Source: Pseudomonas sp. ANT_H12B (GTDB lineage Bacteria > Pseudomonadota > Gammaproteobacteria > Pseudomonadales > Pseudomonadaceae). Taken from it: DNA of 64,000 bases. The DNA is taken from the NCBI RefSeq assembly GCF_008369325.1, contig NZ_VOBI01000003.1, forward strand, positions 62,001-126,000, given 5' to 3'. The translations under genes were made by a program, and so were the position numbers. Shown here piece by piece: positions 18,099-25,966 of the stretch. The notes beneath the pieces were generated by a model that did no database searches, was not told the DNA's origin, and saw only the letters and a list, made by a program, of their open reading frames with translations. Each line of letters opens with the position of its first letter. Positions within the stretch are counted from its first letter, which is position 1.

Positions 18099-19340
18099 TC
18101 AGATCCAGGAGTGCCGTGCGGGCAGCGTGCCGTTCAGGTGATAGGTGCCGACGGCGTGATATTTCCAGCGCACCGGGTCGTGCAGCGTGTGCACTCGGGC
18201 GTTGCGCCAGTGGCGGTCGAGGTTGAATTCGGCGAGGGTGGCGCGGCTGCCGGCCAGTTCGAAAAGCTTTTCGCTGGCCAGCAGCGAGATTTCGGTGGTC
18301 AGCACTTTGGCTTCGGCCACGGCAATCGAGGCGCGGGCGGCGGACTCGGCGGTGAGCGGCGCGGCGTTGACTTGATCGAGCACTTGCCCGGCCTTGCGTA
18401 GCAGGGCTTCGGCGGCGTGCAGTTCGATTTTCAGCTTGCCGATATCGGCGATCACGTAGAGGTCATCGCTGGCCCGTTCGACTTTGGCGTCGATCCATGG
18501 GCGAGCGCGGGTTTTCACGAACTCGATGGCGTCGTCGATGGCGCCCCGGGCAATGCCAGCGTCGATGGCCGCTTGAATCAGCTGCGACACGGCGCCCTGG
18601 ATGTTCGGCGTATCGTTGATCTTCCAGTTATCCACCACCCACTCGGCGTCGACCCGCACGTTATTGAGCAAAATGGTGCCGCTGGCCGTGGTGCGCTGAC
18701 CGAAGCCCGACCAGTCATCGGCGATGCGCAACCCCGGCGTACCGCGGCGGACGAAGGCCAGTACTTGCTTGCCGTCGTCGTTCAGCGCGTTGACCGCAAC
18801 CCAGTGGGCGAACAGCGCGCCGGTGGAGTAAAACTTCTGTCCGTTGAGGACGAAGCTGTCGCCGTCAGCGGTGATCCGCGCTTTGAGTTCAAGGGTGTTT
18901 TTGGCGCCGCGTTCAGGTCCGGCATTACCGATGCGCCAGCCCTCGAGCACGCTTTTGAACAGCTGTTTTTTCTGCTGTTCGGTGGCGCTACCCAGTACCA
19001 GGTTGAGAATGCCGAACTGGTTTTGCGGGATCTGCCCCAAGGCAGGATCGGCCGCGGAAATGATCGCGAACACGTCGGCAATTGTGACGAACGAAACCTG
19101 CGGCCCACCGTACTCGCGGGGGATGGCAATACTGCCCAGACCGCTGCGGGTGAATTGTTCTATTTCCGACCATGGCAGTTTGCGCTGCCGGTCCCGTTTG
19201 GCCGCTTGCAGGCGGGCGATTTGCGCCAGCTCATGGGCAGCCTTGATGGCTTGCGCATCGTTACGCAAGATTTGAGCGGGCAACAACAACGGGGCGATGT
19301 CCAGATCACTCTGGACGATTGCATCTGCCAGACTGGACAT
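18099..19340 (-). CDS. SfnB-family sulfur acquisition oxidoreductase (copy 2)
   Basis: 413-residue paralogue of the next gene, same acyl-CoA dehydrogenase fold. Diagnostic stretches are SGLGSIAIPREYGGPQVSF, LNGQKFYSTGALFAHW, DDWSGFGQRTTASGT and the shared C-terminal HTLHDPVRWKYHAVG. ATG 19340 has a strong ribosome site (AAGGAG). First gene of a four- to six-gene minus-strand operon: sfnB2-sfnB1-monooxygenase-metQNI, although a REP separates the last part. The upstream 160 bp is AT-rich (TATACA and TATATG elements on the minus strand near 19485-19505), a likely promoter. Confidence 0.88.
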   Translation of the reverse strand: MSSLADAIVQSDLDIAPLLLPAQILRNDAQAIKAAHELAQIARLQAAKRDRQRKLPWSEIEQFTRSGLGSIAIPREYGGPQVSFVTIADVFAIISAADPALGQIPQNQFGILNLVLGSATEQQKKQLFKSVLEGWRIGNAGPERGAKNTLELKARITADGDSFVLNGQKFYSTGALFAHWVAVNALNDDGKQVLAFVRRGTPGLRIADDWSGFGQRTTASGTILLNNVRVDAEWVVDNWKINDTPNIQGAVSQLIQAAIDAGIARGAIDDAIEFVKTRARPWIDAKVERASDDLYVIADIGKLKIELHAAEALLRKAGQVLDQVNAAPLTAESAARASIAVAEAKVLTTEISLLASEKLFELAGSRATLAEFNLDRHWRNARVHTLHDPVRWKYHAVGTYHLNGTLPARHSWI

Positions 19341-19557
19341 CAGCGCCGCTCCTTGGCTGCACGCAATGCCCTGGCGATCTGCACTGGGGTGATTGTGTTC
19401 CGGACCATACCTACCTCACATCTCATGGAAACGCCGCGATGGATGCGGCGAACGAAAATCAAGAATGTCCGGTGGTCCGGTGCATATACCCTAAGCGTGT
19501 ATAAAAAATTAATAAACTAACGTTTAGGAATAACGATAGAAGGAGCGTCACGGATTC

Positions 19558-19613
19558 ATGTAGCAGCTGGCGAAGCCTGCGTTCGGCTGCGCAGGCTTCG
19601 CCAGCTGCTACAT
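19558..19613. repeat. 56-bp perfect inverted repeat
   Basis: Two 24-bp arms, perfectly complementary, starting ATGTAGCAGCTGGCGAAGCC and separated by 8 nt. It lies 5 bp beyond the stop of the minus-strand unknown gene and upstream of sfnB2. Belongs to a REP type seen in Pseudomonas; it may act as a terminator or mRNA end stabiliser for the gene at 19619. Confidence 0.85.
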
Positions 19614-19618
19614 GGATC

Positions 19619-20383
19619 TCAGTGTTTGCGGGGTTCGGCGGCCATGAGCATCTCTTTTGGCCGGACCTGCAGATAGGGATTGGCGCAGCCGATCTTCAGC
19701 CTGCGCGGTGGTGCCCAGCGTGAGTTGTTACCCACCCGGTCGAGGATGCAATAAGTCACTTCCAGCCGCAGGTCTTCGCCGGCTTCAAGAATGATCGCCG
19801 GCGGCACCCAGACCTGGATTGGCTGGCCGACATCACAGGCCTTGAGCCGTGGCAGATCCATACGTACATCGCCCCAGCGCAGGGTGATTTCGTCGTCGAC
19901 GGCCATGTTCAGGTACGGCTCGATGGTCAGCGGAACGCCGCGCTTGATCTGGTTCGGATTGACCCCCTGACGGCGAATGGTCTCGGGGATGCTCACCGGC
20001 TCCAGGCTCTGATTTTCGTCGCCGCACAGCGCAGATGATTGGCCGCCGGGGCAGTCGAGTTTGATCTGCACTCGTCTGGCCGCCGATAGCGCCGGGCCTT
20101 GCCCGATCTGCATGATCCGGTAGTGAATGCGCGAGGTGCCGTTGGCGATGAAGCTCTCGGGTACACGCAGTTGAACCGGTTGGCCGACATCGTTGATCGC
20201 TAGCACTCTGGAAGCCACGTAGCAGTTGTCCCAGAACAATTCGACCAGGTCGCCTTCGTCCATGCCGGGGTAGGGCGCCACGTCAATCAGCAGGTGCGCC
20301 GCCGAGGTGATGTTGATGCCGCTCTTGTGAGATTGCGCCAGGGTCGGGGCCGCAAGTTCGGGTTTGTTCGAAGTGTTTGTCAT
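19619..20383 (-). CDS. hypothetical protein with internal duplication
   Basis: 254 residues, no signal peptide or membrane segment, function not recognised. Two halves repeat one pattern: MDEGDLVELFWDN then DVGQPVQLRVPESFI then RIHYRIMQIG in the first half, and VDDEITLRWGD then DVGQPIQVWVPPAII then RLEVTYCILDRVG in the second. This looks like two tandem beta-sandwich (Ig-like) domains joined by a linker around residues 118-145. ATG 20383 has a GGAG-like site. It sits between the sfnB operon and the cystine importer in the same orientation but with long gaps on both sides. Confidence 0.8.
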   Translation of the reverse strand: MTNTSNKPELAAPTLAQSHKSGINITSAAHLLIDVAPYPGMDEGDLVELFWDNCYVASRVLAINDVGQPVQLRVPESFIANGTSRIHYRIMQIGQGPALSAARRVQIKLDCPGGQSSALCGDENQSLEPVSIPETIRRQGVNPNQIKRGVPLTIEPYLNMAVDDEITLRWGDVRMDLPRLKACDVGQPIQVWVPPAIILEAGEDLRLEVTYCILDRVGNNSRWAPPRRLKIGCANPYLQVRPKEMLMAAEPRKH

Positions 20384-20869
20384 GGGGTTTCTCCTTGAAG
20401 TCTTGCAGCGAAGTCCGTTTCTGAAAGATCAAAAGGCGTGAATGACCGAGCAACAAAACTGCTCACTATTGACGAGTGAAAATAATGATTGAACGTGATT
20501 AGCGCCTGTGGAGGACTAGATAAGAGTGCGCGTGAATTCGTGTCAATAGAGTTGCTTAGTTAAAGGTTGAATATCCAGTTATTCAGAAATCTCCTACGAG
20601 CAGAAGTTAATAAGCTGCACTGCTCTGTCGAACTTGACTGCGAATTTTATGGGCTTTGCGCATTGTGGGGGGCAAGCCGTGGGCCACTGTAGCTCACGCA
20701 TTTTCTTGAATTTTAGGCGAAGCAAATCTGTAGCAGGACATATATATGTACCGCACACGCCGACAAGAAGTTATAGAAGGATTAGGCGAGTTAATTTAGA
20801 TGTGAAGGATATTGCTTTGCGGGAGTTAAATGCCACTTCCATCCATGGAAGTTAACAAGTATTGATATT
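20384..20869. other. long intergenic gap with a possible gene remnant
   Basis: 486 bp, AT-richer than the surroundings. It holds the upstream region of the gene at 19619-20383 (GAGCAACAAAACTGCTC hairpin near 20444). Near its right end, MYRTRRQEVIEGLG (from 20746, plus strand) and NLDVKDIALRELNATS (in a second frame, to about 20855) together resemble a broken DUF1127-type small protein. A CTTCCATCCATGGAAG hairpin lies at 20837-20852. Confidence 0.35.
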
Positions 20870-21625
20870 TCAGTTGTGAGCGTTGTTCAGGAACTTGCTG
20901 AGAAACTGCTTCGTCCGTTCTTCTTTCGGGTTGGCGAACAGTGCTTTGGCTTCGCCTTGCTCAACGATCACACCCTTGTCGAAAAACACCACACGGTTGG
21001 CCACGTCCCGGGCAAAACCCATCTCGTGCGTGACGATCACCATGGTGCGTTTTTCCTCGGCCAGACTGCGAATCGTCGCCAGCACTTCACCCACCAGCTC
21101 CGGGTCGAGTGCCGAGGTCGGTTCGTCGAACAGGATCACTTCCGGTTCCATCGCCAGTGCGCGGGCAATCGCCACACGCTGTTGCTGACCACCGGAAAGG
21201 CGTCGCGGGTAAGCGTCTTCCTTGCCCGCCAGGCCAACCCTGGCCATCAGCTTTTTACCCAGGACAACGGCTTCGGCGTGCGGGATCTTCTTTACGATGA
21301 TCGGGCCTTCGATGACGTTTTCCAGGGCGGTGCGATGGGGGAACAGGTTGAAGTTCTGGAACACGAAACCCACTTGCTGGCGCAAACGTCGCACCAGGCT
21401 CTGCTGCTGGTTCAACGGGCGGCTGCCATCGATCTCGATGTCACCGACCTTGATCCGGCCGCTGGTGGGCTCTTCCAGAAAATTCAGGCAACGCAGGAAC
21501 GTGGTCTTGCCCGAGCCGCTGGGCCCAATGATTGCCACCACCTCGCCTTCCTTCACTTGCAGATCGATGCCGTTGAGCACGACTTGACCCTTGAACTGCT
21601 TTGTCAGTTTTTCCACGACAATCAT
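20870..21625 (-). CDS. tcyN: L-cystine ABC transporter ATP-binding protein
   Basis: 251-residue polar amino acid transporter ATPase. Walker [10 protein letters not shown]-loop [12 protein letters not shown], signature LSGGQQQR, Walker [14 protein letters not shown] and the H-loop VTHEMGFA are intact. It is the last gene of tcyJLN, four bases after the permease stop. Closest by pattern to E. coli TcyN (YecC), the cystine/diaminopimelate importer. The neighbouring D-cysteine desulfhydrase supports cystine as substrate. Confidence 0.9.
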   Translation of the reverse strand: MIVVEKLTKQFKGQVVLNGIDLQVKEGEVVAIIGPSGSGKTTFLRCLNFLEEPTSGRIKVGDIEIDGSRPLNQQQSLVRRLRQQVGFVFQNFNLFPHRTALENVIEGPIIVKKIPHAEAVVLGKKLMARVGLAGKEDAYPRRLSGGQQQRVAIARALAMEPEVILFDEPTSALDPELVGEVLATIRSLAEEKRTMVIVTHEMGFARDVANRVVFFDKGVIVEQGEAKALFANPKEERTKQFLSKFLNNAHN

Positions 21626-21629
21626 TGGG

Positions 21630-22295
21630 TCAGGACTCCTGGTCGTGCCGGTTTACCCGCTCTTCCAACTTGTTCTGCAGGTGCGACAGCACCGTGGCCA
21701 GAACCCAGTAGATCAGCGCGGCGGCAAGGTACATGGTGAACACTTCGAAGGTTCGGGCGGTAATCAGCTGCGCCTGGCGGAACAGCTCCGGCACCTGGAT
21801 GGTGGCGGCCAGCGCGGTGTCCTTTACCAGCGAGATAAAGCTGTTGCCCAGCGGTGGCAATGCGGTGCGCATCGCTTGCGGGATGATGGCCCGGCGCAGG
21901 GTCTGCGCGCGGGTCATGCCAATACTGGCCGCAGCTTCCCACTGACCGCGCTCGATGGAGCTGATCGCGGAACGCAGGATTTCGCAGGCGTAGGCTGCCA
22001 TGTTCAGCGAAAAGCCGATCAGGGCTGCCGACAGCGGATCAAGTTCGATACCCAATTGCGGCAAGCCGTAGTAGATCACGAACAGTTGCACCAGCAACGG
22101 CGTGCCGCGAAAGAACGACACGTAGATGCGGGCGATCCAGCTCACCAGCTTGAAGCGTGAAAGGCGCATCAGTGCCAGGCCGAAGCCCAGCACGAGGCCG
22201 AAGAACATCCCGCCCAGGCTCAAGATGACCGTGTAGTAGGCCCCCTTGAGCAGGAAGGGCAGGGAGTCCAGTGCGAGTTGGAAAGCTTCTTCCAT
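21630..22295 (-). CDS. tcyL: L-cystine ABC transporter permease
   Basis: 221-residue inner-membrane permease of the polar amino acid (HisM) type, with about five membrane helices and coupling motif [20 protein letters not shown]. The start overlaps the stop of tcyJ by one base and the end is four bases from tcyN. Corresponds to E. coli YecS/TcyL. Confidence 0.9.
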   Translation of the reverse strand: MEEAFQLALDSLPFLLKGAYYTVILSLGGMFFGLVLGFGLALMRLSRFKLVSWIARIYVSFFRGTPLLVQLFVIYYGLPQLGIELDPLSAALIGFSLNMAAYACEILRSAISSIERGQWEAAASIGMTRAQTLRRAIIPQAMRTALPPLGNSFISLVKDTALAATIQVPELFRQAQLITARTFEVFTMYLAAALIYWVLATVLSHLQNKLEERVNRHDQES

Positions 22296-23095
22296 TATTG
22301 AGTGACGTCAGCGCTGAAGTATTTTTCCGAAAGCTTTTTCAGCGTACCGTCGGCACGCAGCTTGTCGATGGCTTTGTTCACCGCGGCCAGCAGCTCAGGC
22401 TCGCCTTTGCGCAGGGCAATACCGGCTTCCTGACGGGAGAACGCTTCGCCGGCGGCGGTAGTGTCCTTGGCTTTCTTGGCGTATTCCAGCGCGGCGAGGC
22501 GGTCGATCAGAATGGCGTCGATGCGGCCGACACGCAGGTCCTGGAACTTGGTCGGATCATCGTCATAGGTCTTGATGATGGCTTTTGGCTGATTGTCCTT
22601 GAGCCACTGCTCGTAGTTGGTGCCCAGGCCTACACCGACTTTTTTGCCGGCCAGGTCGGCGGCAGACTTGATGTTCAACTCCGCAGCCTTTTTGGTCAGC
22701 ACCAGCGCCTGAATCCCGGAAACGGTGTACGGCTCGGAGAAGTCATACTTTTTCTTGCGCTCTTCCGAGATGGTTACCTGGTTGATCACCGCGTCCAGAC
22801 GCTTGGATTCCAGCGCCGCGAGGATGCCGTCCCATTTGGTCGGTTGCAGTTTGACCTTCACGCCCAGCTCTTTGGCCAGGGCTTCGGAGAACTCGACTTC
22901 GAAGCCGGCCAGCTTGCCGTCGGCGTCGACGAAACTGAACGGTGGGTAAGTGCCTTCCAGGCCGACGTTGATCACGCCAGCGTCTTTGATTTTTTGCAGT
23001 TGCTCACCGGCAACTGCCTGCCCCAACAGGCCGGCACTGAGTGCCAGACCCAGCGAACCCACCAGCAGATTTCGACGTAGTGCGGAAAAATTCAT
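22295..23095 (-). CDS. tcyJ: L-cystine-binding periplasmic protein
   Basis: 266-residue periplasmic binding protein (SBP family 3). The signal peptide ends GQAVA-GEQ. Motifs GTYPPFSFVDADGKLAGFEV and KWDGILAALESKRLDAVINQ match FliY/TcyJ of E. coli. ATG 23095 is taken over a TTG two codons earlier. First gene of tcyJLN. Upstream (about 23220-23290) is a pronounced AT-rich block that fits a CysB-type promoter, though no operator can be defined by eye. Confidence 0.9.
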   Translation of the reverse strand: MNFSALRRNLLVGSLGLALSAGLLGQAVAGEQLQKIKDAGVINVGLEGTYPPFSFVDADGKLAGFEVEFSEALAKELGVKVKLQPTKWDGILAALESKRLDAVINQVTISEERKKKYDFSEPYTVSGIQALVLTKKAAELNIKSAADLAGKKVGVGLGTNYEQWLKDNQPKAIIKTYDDDPTKFQDLRVGRIDAILIDRLAALEYAKKAKDTTAAGEAFSRQEAGIALRKGEPELLAAVNKAIDKLRADGTLKKLSEKYFSADVTQ

Positions 23096-23297
23096 GAACA
23101 AGCCCCTGTGTTTTCTTATGAAGACGCTTTTAGGAATGTTGGCAAAATCGGGATTTGGACGACTGCGATATCCTGCCCTAAAGCAGCGTATGCGTCTCGC
23201 TGCAAATTCGCCTGCGGCGTGACTATATGATGTAGTTTTTAGATTGGAAAATAATAAATATTAAGTTTGTTATTCGTTATTTGAATATCTAATCAAG

Positions 23298-23382
23298 GAT
23301 CGTTCCTCAAGCTCTGCGGGGGAATGCCCAAGGGACGCGGAGCGTCACGGGCTGCATTCCCACACAGAGCGTGGGAACGATC
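23298..23382. repeat. REP pair (GTTCCCACGC family), left copy degenerate
   Basis: Inverted pair with a GGGACGCGGAGCGTC-type middle hairpin, directly downstream of the dcyD stop. The left arm has diverged (GTTCCTCAAGCTC). Confidence 0.75.
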
Positions 23383-23396
23383 AGTCAACGTCTCGG

Positions 23397-24389
23397 TTAA
23401 AAAAACTCTTTGTAGGCAAACAATGCCGGCTCCCCACCGGTGTGCAGGAAGATGATCGGACCGTCATTGAAGCGCTGGCGGCCGATGCCATCGAGCAAAC
23501 CTGCCATGGCCTTGCCGGTATAAACAGGGTCGAGCAGCAAACCTTCCTGGCTCGCCAGCAGTTTCACCGCTGATAACGTCCCGGCATTCGGTTCGCCATA
23601 GCGCGGGCCGAAGTATTCGTCCCACAACTCGACCTTGAAACTCGCCGGCAGGCTCACGCCCAGCAATTCGGCCGTGCGTTCGGCGAGCCCCTGGACTTTC
23701 GGTCGCTGATCTTCATCGCTACGGGAAACCGTGACACCAATCACTGGCAAATCCGGCAGTGTTTCACTCAACGCCAGCGCCAGGCCGCTGTGGGTTCCAG
23801 CGCTGCCCGAAGCCAGGACCACGGCTGCGAAATTCAGGCCGGTGTCCTTGATCTGTTCGGCCAGTTCCAGCCCTGCACGCACGTAACCCAAAGCGCCCAA
23901 TGGGTTCGAGCCACCAATCGGCACCAGATACGGCTTTTTGCCGTTGTTGCGCAAACGGTCGGCCAGGGACTGCAATTGCTCGTCAGCGTTGTCGAGGTTT
24001 TCCACCAGCTCGACCTTGGCATCGAACAGGTCCAGCAACAGCCGATTGCCGTTGCCGACATAGTTAGCGTCGTCGGTGCCGAGCGGATTCTCCAGCAGCG
24101 CCACACAGCCCAGGCCAAGCTTGGCCGCAATGGCGGCCGTCTGGCGAACGTGGTTGGACTGAAGCGCACCCGCGGTGATCAAGGTGTCAGCACCCTGGGC
24201 CAAGGCATCGGCGGCCAGGTATTCAAGTTTGCGCAGCTTGTTGCCGCCCATCGCCAACGGCGTCAGGTCGTCACGCTTGACGTACACATCGCGACCCAAC
24301 CAGGCCGACAGGCGTTCGAGTTTTTCCAGCGGGGTCGGGTGGCCGAGCAGATCGAGGCGGTCAAAACGGGCAAGCTGTTGTTTGATCAT
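23397..24389 (-). CDS. dcyD: D-cysteine desulfhydrase
   Basis: 330-residue PLP enzyme that converts D-cysteine to pyruvate, H2S and ammonia. The PLP lysine lies in GGNKLRK (K51), followed by [12 protein letters not shown] and the phosphate-binding [14 protein letters not shown]. Length and motifs match DcyD/ACC-deaminase family; the [20 protein letters not shown] stretch is DcyD-like. ATG 24389 was chosen; the longer frame has no ribosome site. Divergent from the serine acetyltransferase gene and next to the cystine importer, so it likely detoxifies or uses D-cysteine taken up with cystine. Confidence 0.9.
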   Translation of the reverse strand: MIKQQLARFDRLDLLGHPTPLEKLERLSAWLGRDVYVKRDDLTPLAMGGNKLRKLEYLAADALAQGADTLITAGALQSNHVRQTAAIAAKLGLGCVALLENPLGTDDANYVGNGNRLLLDLFDAKVELVENLDNADEQLQSLADRLRNNGKKPYLVPIGGSNPLGALGYVRAGLELAEQIKDTGLNFAAVVLASGSAGTHSGLALALSETLPDLPVIGVTVSRSDEDQRPKVQGLAERTAELLGVSLPASFKVELWDEYFGPRYGEPNAGTLSAVKLLASQEGLLLDPVYTGKAMAGLLDGIGRQRFNDGPIIFLHTGGEPALFAYKEFF

Positions 24390-24579
24390 GGTTCCGTACT
24401 GGCGGAGAAAGATGTCAGGACTATAAGCACGCCTATTTATCGGGGCAACCGCCAATCGCTTATAGCTAAAAATTCTTAACCCAGCACAATTGGTTCTTAA
24501 TTCGGCTTCCAGACCTTGCCGTAAAGTAATTGCCGTCAGCGCGGCCAGACAGTCCGGCCGCCGTGAGGAGTTATTTACC

Positions 24580-25506
24580 GTGAGCGAGCGTTCCAGTCAT
24601 TGGCAATTGCAGACCATCGTCAGCCAGCTGCGCACGGCGCGTGACCAGTGGCGAGCTGAAAACGGCCGCGCCAGCACCGAGCAGGGCGGTCGAGAGCTGC
24701 CGTCCCGCGCGGCCATGGCGGAGATTCTTGAAGCGCTGTGCGGCGCGCTGTTCCCGATGCGCCTGGGGCCGGTGGATTTGCGCGAGGAGAGTGAGGACTT
24801 CTACGTCGGCCACACGCTGGACGTTGCGTTGAACGCTTTGCTGGCGCAGGCGCGCCTCGAACTGCGTTATGCCGCCCGCCACAGTACCCAGGCTGATACA
24901 GAGGTCGAGGCCAGAACCATTCAGATCATTCAGGACTTCGCCCTCGCACTTCCGGGGTTGCGAAGCCTGTTGGACACCGACGTGCTGGCGGCTTACCACG
25001 GCGATCCGGCGGCGCGCAGCGTCGATGAAGTGTTGTTGTGCTATCCCGGCATTCTGGCGGTGATTCACCATCGCCTGGCCCACCATTTGTACCGGGCCGG
25101 GTTGCCGTTGCTGGCACGCATCAGCGCGGAAATCGCTCACTCGGCGACCGGCATAGATATTCATCCGGGCGCGCAGATCGGGCGCAGTTTCTTCATCGAT
25201 CACGGGACGGGTGTCGTGATCGGCGAGACGGCGATTATTGGTGAACGCGTGCGGATTTATCAGGCGGTGACCCTGGGCGCCAAGCGCTTCCCGTCGGATG
25301 AGGACGGCCAGTTGCAGAAAGGCCATCCGCGACATCCGATCGTTGAGGACGATGTGGTGATCTATGCCGGGGCGACGATTCTGGGGCGTATCACGATTGG
25401 CAAGGGGTCGACTATTGGCGGCAACGTCTGGCTGACCCGCAGCGTGCCGGCGGGCTGCAACCTGACTCAGGCGAATCTGCAGCATGATGACGGTACGCAG
25501 AAGTAG
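24580..25506 (+). CDS. epsC: serine O-acetyltransferase, EpsC type
   Basis: 308-residue acetyltransferase making O-acetylserine, the carbon acceptor for sulfide in cysteine synthesis. The N-terminal helical domain is followed by a left-handed beta-helix with hexapeptide repeats ([59 protein letters not shown]). Start is GTG 24580 with GAGGAG nine bases upstream. The divergent gap with dcyD is 190 bp and contains AT-rich stretches. Together with dcyD and tcy it forms a cysteine locus. Confidence 0.9.
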   Translation: MSERSSHWQLQTIVSQLRTARDQWRAENGRASTEQGGRELPSRAAMAEILEALCGALFPMRLGPVDLREESEDFYVGHTLDVALNALLAQARLELRYAARHSTQADTEVEARTIQIIQDFALALPGLRSLLDTDVLAAYHGDPAARSVDEVLLCYPGILAVIHHRLAHHLYRAGLPLLARISAEIAHSATGIDIHPGAQIGRSFFIDHGTGVVIGETAIIGERVRIYQAVTLGAKRFPSDEDGQLQKGHPRHPIVEDDVVIYAGATILGRITIGKGSTIGGNVWLTRSVPAGCNLTQANLQHDDGTQK

Positions 25507-25541
25507 GGCGGTCGATGGAGCTTTGTCTGATCAGAGAGCCA

Positions 25542-25701
25542 CCCCTCACCCCAACCCTCTCCCCACAGGGGAGAGGGGAAAGGGAGCCGATCTCCAGGCA
25601 TTTCAAAACTTGAGTTCACTCGGTATCTCAGGTCGCAGAATGTCTACCAAACACCTCGGTCGGTCCCCTCGCCCCTTTGGGGAGAGGGTTAAGGTGAGGG
25701 G
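25542..25701. repeat. inverted repeat pair, CCCCTCACC family
   Basis: CCCCTCACCCCAACCCTC... at 25542-25564 and its inverted copy at 25679-25701 match at 21 of 23 positions. The left copy continues into its own short hairpin CTCTCCCC-ACA-GGGGAGAG, and the right into GCCCCTTTGGGG. Confidence 0.8.
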
Positions 25702-25848
25702 TGGATCTTAGATCTGTACAGAGATAATGGCATTCCGCCAATTTTCACTGAACGAACCTCCCAAACCCCGCGTCATACCCATCCTTGAGCTAGCGTACGA
25801 AAGATACCGTCGAGCTTTGCGATTAGTCCTTAGCCCCCTACTCATGTT

Positions 25849-25873
25849 TAAATTGAACGCTCATTCAAGTTAA
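25849..25873. promoter_or_regulatory. possible BetI-type operator upstream of betT
   Basis: TTAAATTGAACGCTCATTCA followed by AGTTAA, an imperfect palindrome with TTGAA/TTCAA half-sites, about 95 bp before the betT start. BetI of pseudomonads binds TTGAACGTTCAA-like sites; assignment is by resemblance only. Confidence 0.35.
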
Positions 25874-25966
25874 ACCGCCGGTTTGCTGCCCGCTCACAAC
25901 AGGAGGCTTGCCTTTGCCGAGTCCGTTATTGATTGCCCTGTTTCACTCCCTCGAGGTGCATCTTTC

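Larger units (their letters stand above)
25507..25966. other. intergenic gap with an inverted repeat and a promoter-like end
   Basis: 460 bp without a gene. It holds the C-rich inverted repeat pair at 25542-25564 and 25679-25701 and, near 25849-25873, a palindromic motif that could be an operator for betT. Confidence 0.6.

Noticed and set aside
16924..18141. 405-codon plus-strand frame opposite sfnB
   Set aside because: Shadow frame typical of GC-rich genes; the minus strand carries a complete flavoprotein.
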